A DNA stretch of 64,000 nt, taken from NCBI GenBank assembly GCA_013339895.1, contig JABACO010000019.1, positions 7,106,466 to 7,170,465 on the forward strand. Direction: 5' to 3'. This DNA comes from Ephydatia muelleri (lineage: Eukaryota > Porifera > Demospongiae > Spongillida > Spongillidae). Every line of letters begins with the position of its first letter. The stretch's first letter is position 1. The notes below the pieces were generated by a model. The model was not told the origin of the DNA and made no database searches. It worked only from the letters and a program-made list of their open reading frames with translations. Below, one piece after another: positions 25,401 to 32,200 of the stretch. A program made the translations under genes and the position numbers.

Positions 25401-25692
25401 TGTTGCATCCATTCATCTTGTCCCACTTAGCACAGCTGTTCCTTCTAAAAACGATTATTTCCCTACAACTTTTGAAACCAAAAATGAGGACTTTATTGTC
25501 TCCACAGAACAATTTGTCAACTACAATGACAACAACAACAACAATAACAATAACAACCAAGACCAGAAAAAGTATAACAATTGTGGTGAAAGGGTAATTT
25601 CAGCCAGCAACCCAACATATCGACACCCGATGCTGCCTATGATAGTTCCTCCCCATACTCCTGACAATAATGACTCCTCACCCAAACTGTAA
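7138..25692 (+). CDS. PKHD1L1: Fibrocystin-L-like receptor (PKHD1L1 family), 18 predicted exons
   Basis: Exons by GT-AG and frame: 7138-7186, 7679-7747, 7808-7949, 8130-8222, 8374-8431, 8485-8629, 8696-8772, 8874-8913, 8969-9039, 9287-9396, 9797-9883, 10094-10626, 10704-11336, 13363-13651, 13748-14355, 14439-15636, 15998-16047, 16180-25692. This gives about 4,590 residues (human PKHD1L1 is about 4,240). Exon 1 gives a signal peptide (MYAVGLLALVAVVGAT). Order: 3 IPT/TIG, PA14, unassigned beta-rich exons, 11 more IPT, G8, beta-helix, G8, beta-helix, Asn-glycosylated linker, SEA-like segment, one membrane helix, cytoplasmic tail. Family members are large surface glycoproteins (stereocilia coat, immune cells). 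Weak points: the exon 4-5 junction is out of phase as I call it, so a small exon or other donor is missed there, and exon 1 could belong to the CAP gene. Confidence 0.9.
7615..7620 (+). terminator. Candidate poly(A) signal of the CAP gene
   Basis: ATTAAA about 200 bases after the predicted stop at 7417 and about 60 bases before the first IPT exon at 7679. It is the most likely 3' end for CAP transcripts if the two genes are separate. Confidence 0.35.
7977..8066. repeat. GA-rich low-complexity tract
   Basis: Almost pure purine (GAGAGA, GGGAGG) for about 90 bases in intron 3 of the PKHD1L1-like gene. The minus-strand Pro/Ser-rich frame here is an artefact. Confidence 0.85.
10029..10071. repeat. 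(TG)n microsatellite
   Basis: TG dinucleotides with TTTG interruptions, ending about 20 bases before the acceptor of the PA14 exon at 10094. Its position in the polypyrimidine/branch region could affect splicing of that exon; this is inference. Confidence 0.85.
10094..10626 (+). CDS. PKHD1L1: PA14-domain exon of the PKHD1L1-like gene
   Basis: A single exon (phase 1 in, phase 0 out) holds almost the whole PA14 module: GRGLYREVWFNT at the start, FFVPPISSYYTFSLLTDDPG in the middle and LEAGSYHYLEAL followed by GPWALIVG near the end. PA14 is a beta-barrel found in toxins, glycosidases, adhesins and fibrocystin-L, usually a carbohydrate-binding module. Its place after the third IPT domain matches vertebrate fibrocystin-L. 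Confidence 0.85.
11337..13362. other. 2-kb intron of the PKHD1L1-like gene
   Basis: By far the longest intron of this gene; most others are about 60-400 bases. It contains an open frame at 11624-11950 with no recognisable domain, A/T-rich stretches and a G-rich repeat at 12305-12525. The size jump suggests inserted mobile DNA, but I see no clear ends. Confidence 0.6.
12305..12525. repeat. G-rich TGTCC repeat cluster
   Basis: About eight occurrences of TGTCC followed by AGGGG, CGGGG or CCAGGGG, the clearest being two 22-bp tandem units ending GTCTGTCCCGGGGGTATTTA. A (GGT)n run lies at about 12318-12335. Multiple G-runs on the plus strand (the mRNA-sense strand of the host gene) could form G-quadruplexes. 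Confidence 0.7.
16065..16087. repeat. Poly-C tract, 23 bases
   Basis: Uninterrupted C run in the short intron before the giant exon, about 90 bases upstream of its acceptor. Such homopolymers are often mis-sized in draft assemblies. Confidence 0.95.
16180..25692 (+). CDS. PKHD1L1: Giant 9.5-kb terminal exon of the PKHD1L1-like gene
   Basis: An uninterrupted frame of 3,170 codons after a TTTACAG acceptor. Seven IPT/TIG domains start near 16500, 16780, 17066, 17340, 17600, 17865 and 18145, each with the SxxPxxGxxxGGTxxTIxGxGF pattern. G8 domain 1 is at about 18400-18760 (WSSPFTWGGGPIPTDGDFVV) followed by parallel-beta-helix repeats to about 20650. G8 domain 2 is at about 20880-21250 with helix repeats to about 22900. 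About 23828-23960 is packed with N-x-S/T sequons. A SEA-like stretch (about 24890-25110) has VGSGSIVVTF, resembling the G-SVVV self-cleavage site. The membrane helix is at about 25215-25310 (LILFIVVPIAVVLGCIVAVI). The tail has a poly-Asn run and SNPTYRH, an NPxY motif at 25609-25620. No introns survive here, unlike the 5' half. Confidence 0.95.
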   Translation: MSVGIYPQGTMMSSPTSSFGAFSITLNQPGSTLSFNTFVSNLGTLASVGPLTVGGLQNSSANVAVTVAGFSAVTNISNRRVRSGGLQCAPAPQGSPLSPLAIVLYYLDCATPVVSSIVPTDITVVTPITISGSGFNANPSDNVVTFGGYACLVTNSSESQVVCSFGNSSPPSFTPLPLAMNVGGLGDALVQANVPSVVLRPYMSSIYPVQGSIAGGTLVTIRGEGLSAANVSVRIGSSDCAVVSQSYQSLTCTTTSYQGGPVAASVVLSYSSPSGVASAVCMDANNCTYTYQQALTPRVVAVKPAELVGLTTLSINGSLFSSNVTLNKVKVGAYDCLTVLADPAYIQCVIDAPPAGLYNLSVTVLDVAVGATVPLGMALISVGALTSPLRVMSFGPPSGGTQGGTVLTILGIGFPIMSSNVFVTVGNKSCQVLTSNYSVVTCITPPQANGGYIVIVKLGVYLATAATNFTYSQSLTPNITSISPLSGQQGDNVTVTGTLFPTDSAQVFVSFNGSVCTVVSSSSTSVTCTLGPSFAGSYPVTVRVAGNGYARPVTSTLQFKYSLIATSVSPSNGSLAGMNTLVVYGIGFNPTSTVVTICGRVCGMASDPPQLTMLSCIVPSYTSSLPQSGAVTCDVTVTSQNSTVVLPNAYTYSKSLTPVVYSVNRTRGGTAGGSILMISGTGLTGAANVTIAGIACALLYQDFAQTIICETGPSGITVRAQVMVYINGMGFAQSAGVTFFYVDLWSSPFTWGGGPIPTDGDFVVIPSGQTLLLDTSTGVLSFLLIQGQLIFDDTQPFISLKAENILVTSGGLLQVGTEQQPYTNKAEIVLYGHVLSTELPVYGAKTLAVREGTLELHGQPLNVTWTRLAKTANAGDRTLYLTQAVDWQVGGSVVIAATGFVQTENEDGTIASIGSDGMSLTLSKPLNFTHIAAIQTIAGRTIETSAEVGYLTRNVVVRGNVQTEWHQDIPACPTAFLPGQFEIQSCFQGRFGAESVNDMFGSQIMIHAAMQNTARVAARIEYVEVTHAGQAFRLGRYPIHFHLNGNISGSYVRGCAIHHTFNRAVTIHAVNYLLVEKNVAYNIMGHAYFLEDGVEVGNVIQDNLGIFVRASSSLLNVDITPATFWIVNPNNTVRRNAAAGGTHFGYWYRLPVNPTGPSATPLVCPRGIPLGEFSNNSAHSFGWYGLWVYPNYHPQVGGGCATNNPQPAYFDSLLSWHNNQGAELTEVGALQLRNSVLLDNNLVGLTVIRVDARWGVQSAALQGTLIVGQSNITTGCTPTGIRTPESYFFTVSNVTFVNFGTPDCVPIRACSHCKVNDGGFETRFEGIKFVNCTQVSQWQWPHEHLHRDMDGSLTGIRGGSLTPTHALLPRTCFNHNGSIGAVPGSVCPAGIQFGRFAVYSPSPSSLMFMSAAMLNQDGGNITLPFVQKRIAPTNGYMALLPLNSTYQFQWPLSTYITNISYGALISGLTSSDYFVISYQYPQPLDVTQVNGITTASSVFNQTSVANPALARTGSWFIDANNTLYYVVKGINTVPSDVGFFFQTYNCYYVNCTPPVPTTPAPPTPPGRPNVTSTWSSLFPANLTTRTAIFINCSLYVIVDVSAIVVDNLTICGGLEFVNGMNYVLDANLILILGGGRLVVGYQDAPYTDSLVITLHGTAFSPEFQFKNPAEGPVVGAKAIGVFGQMSLHGKQRSTWTRLDKSALVGQSSLTLINTVDWNPNDTIVVTSTSFDPSETEVFKVVSVSGAVVTLNATLKYNHTAETETIGTLSYSVRGEVGLLTRNIVIQGDQSTTGFGCRVLIGTYKDLSGMIYTGSAQIRGVEISGCGQLGYNEAYDPRYSLAFLNTFSNNYVNGCSIHDGYNIGLGVFGTDAMVIAGNVIHVTVGPAMFVTGSNHQVIQNLASLSLFPGTYGGVDQPLNSVWTANFELANTQGLTLVGNSAAGGARAGYHFNGESCSSSSVSGIVFAQALRSSIYDNVAHSSLHGIHLGYADGQPGGCAYFNRFTIFSCFHYGLFSFGISGAWISNSVFVNNFAAIFVTVIGPKAVSHIAGDKPVLIQDSIIVGASPVYQTNCAGDSNKPPIASHLKSFFGIQSPYGSGHVGVVLTTFTSGPAEFPKFPWFDIRSYPAINGLTEMRNVTFAHFKRRCTTVVDLALITNPISQDGIHPTTLRQINLYDVQVNASLFIHEPLLKAINPSDCVDMDCDGFKKVLIRDLDGSFTGYNDGKLHTIISLAEFAWGNQQRGIGDYRIPPAMLTFPNGSKESVALTYPAKGIVRGTTFASSANCAYNAMWNAYLCSQLDHLMFVLESLDIDTETRRLSPVGMAANGFIDLINGPEDFGWCGGYTCQERISTFYIIVATGLSYTIGLTSTNPQNTSLRLLNANSSQAIVVGIIYTNPQRLDIYYQGNYVPPTNADRTSTDLKYLQFPPANRTSFAPLISDVVGTNYYDRQLKQLFVVIKGSSPITVVTTPVVQVSLSLFVTAEQFFNEAMLVSNIAFLLGIPSNKIRIVSIVKESGVGKRQTPSSSALQLSFEIGDAPVQQIGGTPTTSINATTNITASANVTNSTSSGTNATNISSNGTAAGQISLNYTSLVMLTTTLANAIQTGELASALNSTISTATLVEPVAPPSPPPPPATNDTGGPQPGSNSTLVPLGILAVQQAINGTVQQPSVVLSIPTALRIVYFPSVGVEGVAFQSPIRIAMYDNNGVVATTLGVGASWICTAVIASGPSAAFLTSFTANFSNGIATFSNLVISYPGTYTLLFTVTFPSNAQFNITTQPITIAARQLKLVVTYPSTGTALVPLYPYPNLTLVDSQTGALVQDLSWRNSTWYASITVKSTSGTVYMYQSWTVPFQMGMAIFKNVVVTTSGSYVLVFSAVTDPGSALVPSPFTTPSFVVSSVPIARFIVVYQANYTAVVSGKEEQFKTSFKTSVQSMYPDVTIYNITVGSGSIVVTFFAGAQTTQSIQNFVLALSSSSGTSALSFMFSGQTLVPSNITQDQSYPVGVSASSNTKWHLILFIVVPIAVVLGCIVAVICCGALCYHWSSRSNDAKVGLPKYEHNETIENVYGLHADPDVASIHLVPLSTAVPSKNDYFPTTFETKNEDFIVSTEQFVNYNDNNNNNNNNNQDQKKYNNCGERVISASNPTYRHPMLPMIVPPHTPDNNDSSPKL

Positions 25693-25699
25693 ATGTAAT

Positions 25700-25705
25700 A
25701 ATAAA
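25700..25705 (+). terminator. Poly(A) signal of the PKHD1L1-like gene
   Basis: AATAAA starts only eight bases after the stop codon ending at 25692, implying an extremely short 3' UTR unless a later signal is used. Confidence 0.6.
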
Positions 25706-26999
25706 CCATTTTATGAACTGAAGTTTTGTTACTTATCTACCTGATTATCTGGTATATTGTATGTGTGTTCTAGAAGTCTTATGGTATCTTGTATCCTATA
25801 TATCCCATACATGTAGTGTAATTTGAAAAGGCAGAATGAAGATTTTTTTTAGATATACCATCAGTGCAACTTTTCAATTATTAATCAAATACAATGATGT
25901 TTGCACGTGTGAATGCAATTGGGAGACATTTAATTTTATAGAGGACAGAGTGAATAACATGGATGATCATTTCAATAAGAGTAATTCAATAACATAGCTA
26001 TAGTGATCAATTGTATATCAAGGTAAGATGGATTTTGAACCATTTTGTTAGTGAAAACTGGAAGCAGATCATAACCCTCTTATCCATAGTTGTTAAGAGG
26101 CAGTAATAGATATCGTTGTGACAAAACTATACATTTAAGGCTTCATTTGCAACACTAGAATCTACAATGCATTTGTGGGCAATTAGCAAGTATGTCTGTA
26201 GAATTAAACAGATATGACAGTAGCACATTCTACATTTCTCATGGCACCAAAGTCTGAACAACAATTGGTGAGAAAGTGCTTGGAAATATAATGGGCTTAC
26301 TTTTCTCTTAGTGCAATGCCAGGGTTGAAGAAGACATTAAAATACAAGGGTAAAGCAGTGTTTCCATAGCTACCCTTGGCCTATTGTTGTCATGTAAAGA
26401 TCAGCAAGCTGTATAATGGATTTCATGTTAACATGATGCTAAAAAATAATGGAGCACTTCTAATGATTGGGACAGGTCAGAAATAACTAATTGCTTTGTA
26501 TTACAATCTGGGTGTAGGAGCCTTGTCCTGATAGCTGCATAATTGCTTTGCAGGGGTATGTTTCATAGAGCAAAGTGTACAAAATAAATAAATAATTCTT
26601 GCATACACCAACCAGATGGCTTGTACATTAAACCCTATTAAAATCTCCCCAAGTTTTCAACTATCAAAGCTTTTCGGAAGTATATAATGTGGCAAGCAGA
26701 ATTTATATTAAAGAAGAATTGATGCTGGCTACATCATCTTAGAATCGTGGAGCATGAGGGTTAAAAATAGCATCTATTGAAGCTGAGATGATTGTAGTGG
26801 TGTAGGTGCAATATGTACTAGTCCTGTCACATTAATGGTTAGAAAGACTCCTGTCAATGCTAGTGGAGTGATTTGTTTATGCTTGACGAAGACTTCGGTT
26901 TGCCAGTTGACAATATCCAGAAACTGTCATGCCTTTGATGTCAACCAAAGCTATTATTTCTGCAGCTGTTAAATTATACTCAAGATGTAACTCCTGGAA
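25706..26999. other. A/T-rich intergenic DNA
   Basis: No convincing gene on either strand. It may include alternative 3' UTR of the upstream gene. It is repeated at 59862-61150 in the second copy. Confidence 0.5.
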
Positions 27000-28760
27000 T
27001 TATTAACTTTTACGGTGATGGTACTGCCACAGCTGAACAAACAATTACTACTCAACACGACAATGGGGATACACTTGAAAAGCCTCTGATTGGTTAGGAA
27101 GCTTTTTGTGGTAATTGATGGGATGTTTGGTAAAGTGAGTGACTCCCTCTATTACTGGTTCAATGGTCATGGAAAAATGATGAGTCGTGAAGAGCAATGT
27201 ACTAAATATAAAACATGCTGGTAACACCCCTGAAGTCTTCGGGCAGTTCACAAAGTATCTTACAAAGGAAAGGAGATATTCAAATGAACCACTTTTGTTG
27301 TTGCAGGACTTCGGATGAATTTGCTCTGTCTCCCAGCCATCATCACACTGAAGCTAAGTTTGTTAGTGCATCACTGTAATGGACAATCTCCCAGCACTCT
27401 CAAGGACTGGAAAACCCTTTGATATCAGCCTCCAGCCAAGTGCTAAACCATATGCACTTTTCCCTCCGAGGAGTATCCCAATTCCATTGTGGCAAAAGGT
27501 TAGGCAAGAACATAACAGGATGCTGCTATTAGGAGTCATCTCAAAAGTGGACATACCTTCTCCTTGGTGTATCTGTATGGTTGTGGCTCCCAAATACAAT
27601 GGGGGATATCCATATATGTGTCTCTTAATAGCAGTGTTTTGAGAGAAGTACATCCACTACCTAAGGTAGATGAAATCTTGGCCTTGCTGACTGGTGCAAG
27701 AATGTTAGGATGCTAACATTGGGTTTTGGCAGATCCCGCTGTAGAACAATCACAGTTGCTTACAACATCTATTACACCATATGGGCTTCAATCAAATGCC
27801 TTTTGGGATAAGCAGCACACCAAAACACTTCCAGAAATGCATGAGCCACATCCATAAGTAGTTTTTCGCCAGATAGACAGCGTTTTAGTATTTGGCAAGG
27901 ATCAAGATGCACGCGGTTAATGGAGGTCCTGAGAAGGGTGGGAGTTGGTTAAATGTCTCAATCCTGGGTGGCATCCGAGCAGATCGTGATAAGACTGCAG
28001 CTATAGCAAAAGGTTCATGGTATCAAAAGAACTTCAAAGAGAGACCAACAATCAATCAACCTATTTATTATCAAGGGAGAAAGTTATGTTCTTGTTACAG
28101 ACTACTTGTCACGATACCCTGAAGTGTTAAAGTTGAGAGATACCACATTGAAAGGAGTCATTGATACATTGAAGGCAATATTTTCAAGGCATGGTATTCC
28201 TGGAACATTGGTTTCAGACAATGGCTCACAGCACACTCCAAGAAATGTTTGCAGTGGAATCCAATTTCACTCATGTGACAAGCAGCCCATTTTCCTAGGA
28301 GCAACGGCATGTTGAAAGATCAGTGCAAATGGTCAAGAGTATTTTGAGGACGTTAGAGGACCCTTATTAGCAATGCTCATCTATCGATCAACTACCTTAC
28401 CATAATGTAAGCTTTCATCTGCTGAACTTCTAATGGGACAGAACTGCACACTAACCTTGCTTCCTGAACAATTGAGCCTGAGTGGCCATACTTGAAGGAG
28501 TTCTGAACACACGATGACAGTGCAAAGATGATCAAAGTCACCAGGTTCATCCTCTTCCCCCAATCCCAGATGATACAGAGGTATGGTGTTACTAATAAGA
28601 AAGGTGAACCAACATCAGCAGAGTGATAAAGCCAGCATCAGCACCCTGTTCCTACAGCGTCACAACTGAAGGTGATGTACAGTTAAGACGCAGTTAAAAC
28701 ATCATTCCTGAGAAACCCACAGTGCAGCCGAGCATAAAGGGAACGTTGAAAGTGGAGAAG
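27000..28760 (+). mobile_element. Ty3/gypsy LTR-retrotransposon fossil, broken
   Basis: Two pol parts are recognisable on the plus strand: the start of a Ty3-type reverse transcriptase (about 27379-27720) and an integrase core fragment (about 28060-28370). The order reverse transcriptase then integrase is that of Ty3/gypsy. I see no LTRs, no gag and no clear envelope. The copy is heavily broken, with more than five interruptions, so it is probably old. It lies between the PKHD1L1-like gene and the START genes and is present again in the right-hand copy. Outer limits are approximate. Confidence 0.75.
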
Positions 28761-29263
28761 TCCACATAATAGTTAGTACTATGTACTAAAATAGGATATA
28801 CGGTAGCTTCACTCTGACTATTGAGATAAATTATTCATTACAATTGCAGAGTGCCTTGTGAGAGAGGAAGGTGTTAAAGTTACCTTCCTTCCCTTCAGAA
28901 CTTTGATTATAATTGAATAGGTGTAATGCATATGTCAAATATGTGTGAATTATTTAGCTTGAAACCAGGTAGAGGACATGCAGTGGGGCCTAATGGTAAA
29001 TAATAATAGCAGCTCACATACACTGATTTAGAGTGTCAAAATGTACAATTCAACTAACTGCAAGTGGCCACAATTTGTAAACATCACAATCATTGATAAG
29101 CATTGGTTGAATGCACTCCAGATGCTGTAAAGGTGCATAGTACATAATGCAAGCGTATCAATCTGGTTTGATCTTTGCACAGTCTACCAAGTTAATAAAA
29201 AAACATGGATCAGATACTATAATACTTCACTGGGTGCTGATGAATAGATGGTGCAAGGCAAAC
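28761..29263. other. Intergenic, downstream of START gene A
   Basis: A/T-rich with no recognised gene. Probably includes the 3' UTR of the minus-strand gene ending at 29264. Confidence 0.4.
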
Positions 29264-32200
29264 TCATTCACGATAGTTTATTTTGGCTATGTCCCAACCA
29301 CTGATGATCCACCCATTCTCTGGTGGAGGCTTCTCATTTGCAGTGTCAAGTTGAACAGCTGTCTCACTAACATGTGCATCTCTCTCGACAGTTTCCTCTG
29401 TGACTTTGGAATTTGAACTGGCAGAGAAGGCCTCTAAATTTGGCTGCATGGCAGGTAAGTTCAGCCTCACATGGTGAATGGCAAGAGGGTGCCATTTGAG
29501 TGCTCGGTTTGCAATGATACTTGGAAGGCCAATCAGATCCACCTATTTGCATGAAAAGTAAGAGAATAATGCACAGCACAATTTTATCCTCAAACCCCTC
29601 TTTCCCTCATGTCATAATAAAAGTAAAGGAACAGCCGTACATGTGCAACATAGGTGACCAGTGTTTGTGATTCACTTCCTTGATATGGCTCCATGACCCA
29701 GCCTGACCCAGCATGTATCTGGGAGTGGGAAATGCTGATTAAAAGCATTAATCCTTCACTTGGGATATGTGTTTTAATACCAGTATTCGTGTGGTACCAG
29801 GGGGAGATGGAACATCACTGTGTTCAATAGATATTGCACTCTGCACATACTTTCCATTCTGAATCAAATACGTGAAGTAGAGTGGATACAACACATTTGG
29901 AATGTGCTTACAGTATAGCAGCATCGAACAAAGTAGAGGTTGTCTCTCTTTGCATGAACTAAACATTTTGTTGCTTCATGGTACTGATACCCTTGCAAAA
30001 TCATATTGAAAACATCACAAATGATCATGGATGTGAAGTAACACTTTGTCATTACCAATGTAGTCAAGGCTGTTCTCTGACTGATGGAGCACTTTCAAAC
30101 ATTTTGTACTCTGAAGTAAAACAATCATGTATTTATTTGGTTAAAATACAATTGCAACTTACAACCAAAGTGTTGTTTAATGCATAGGTAGATTCTATGT
30201 TTGCTACAAAATTCCCCACTGTTCTCAGTGGTGCATTCACAATGCCTTGACCAAGAAAGCTGTGCAATGCAAACACAAGAATCGAATGTGACTGCAAGAC
30301 ATAATTATCGTGACATTTAGAACAATGACATGTACGCACAGAGAAAAGCATACCAATCGATCGCAGAGTTCTCATTCTTCCTAGTATAAACAGTTACATT
30401 GTGTTTTTCATACACAAATCTGGTGGTGATGAAACAGTCAGAGAGACCATGCTCACCCTCATGCATAAAGTAGCTTACTTCCATCCTGTGCTGTGTTGTG
30501 AACCTCTGCCTTCATCCCTGTATCTCAAGTCTACAAGTATTGCTTCAGCACTTTCTACCACTTCAAGAATGCTACGGGTTGTTTCCTGACCAAGGGTGTC
30601 CCAGTCTACCTCTCCATCCTTGTAGAGGCCTGTGCCACATGAAACATTATGCAACACTAATGGACACATTTTCATCTCAATACTTGGGCAGTAAATGTGA
30701 TTGCAGCATTGAACAAAAAGCTGTGATTACAGTGCTTTTATATAGCATTCACATTAACCAATACATCCAGCATTGTAACAAGAAAAACTGTCCTTTTGGT
30801 TGGGAGCTGATACATTATAAGCAAATGCTTCACATATTAGTAATGCCTTGATTCGACAATATCAGGATCGAAAACAGATCTTCCTTCATATCTAAATGCC
30901 CTTATGTGGATGTTCAAATAACTTGATAAATTTACCTGCAAAATGCTGCATTTTGTTGTGAGCAGAAGTATTTTTAAAATTGAGTTGATTGCTCCTTATA
31001 TCACAAGAATCAGCTTCATAAACGCTACAAGAATGCACATCTACTTGCTGCACTGGAGTCTCAGTCCTTATTTCAACAGTACTGCGAAGATATTCAGACT
31101 CCAGATCACTCATTATGCCAGTGTTATCAGTTAGACTAGGAGTATGTGCCCCCCAGATTCTAATTAGGTACTCGTTGATATGATGCACCGTGAGAGTGAA
31201 GTCCTTTATCACTCTGTTAATTACAACTGCAGGGACACCTCCAATAGACAGCTAGATGGATGCAATGATGATGCCACTAAATGTGTTTGTTCACAAAAAC
31301 ATAATCTAAATACACTTAGAAGTCAATGTATAGTTTAATGTATATAGCTTCATACACCAAATGATGATCAACTTACAGCTGTCATATATGTAATCAGTGT
31401 CCTGTTAGGATTCCCCAAGTATGGTTCCAGCACACATCCCGACCCAGGGAGTACCTGTTATGAATATATTATCTGTATAAATCTGTGTACTAATAATAGC
31501 TATCAACATGATAAGCATTTTTCCCAGTCACATCTTGTCATAAACAACTGTGGTACAAATTAAATACCCTTACTACGTTTCAGTTGCAACAAGATTCTAT
31601 ACATAAAAGCTAATTATATGCATAAACAAAGCTATACCAGGTTCAGAAAGTGCTACTCCTACAGTATACCATAGCATAAAAGCTAGTTGAATAGTACAGC
31701 AAATAGCTCAAAATTATGTACAGAGCTCACCTTTGCCCTAATCACTCCAGGCACTGGAGGGTGGAATGTATCGCTGACTGACACTCCTGTAATCACAAAT
31801 TTCTCATCCTAAGAGAAAAGGTCATTGTAAAGTAACAATGCGATTTGACATTAAACTCCATTACATGATACTTTGCCCTCATAAAATAGACTACATCTGC
31901 CTTTACATTTCCAAGGCAGGGTGTGGCCTGATAACGTCTGTACACTGCAACACGGAACAAATGTAGACACGTGATAATATGTGTGCACTCGCAATTACCT
32001 ATGTTGTCACTCCTGTCTTCTGATATACGCTTCACATATTCAACATTCTATTAGACGAGAACGTTAGTGAAGTTTTTTTCCCCACATTGAAATGCAAACA
32101 GTAGTATAGATAAAACTGTGTGCACAGATCTATGCACAGCTTAGTGATAACTTGTATTCAGTTGAGTAGTATGATGTGTTTCATTGACCCAGAGAAGCAA

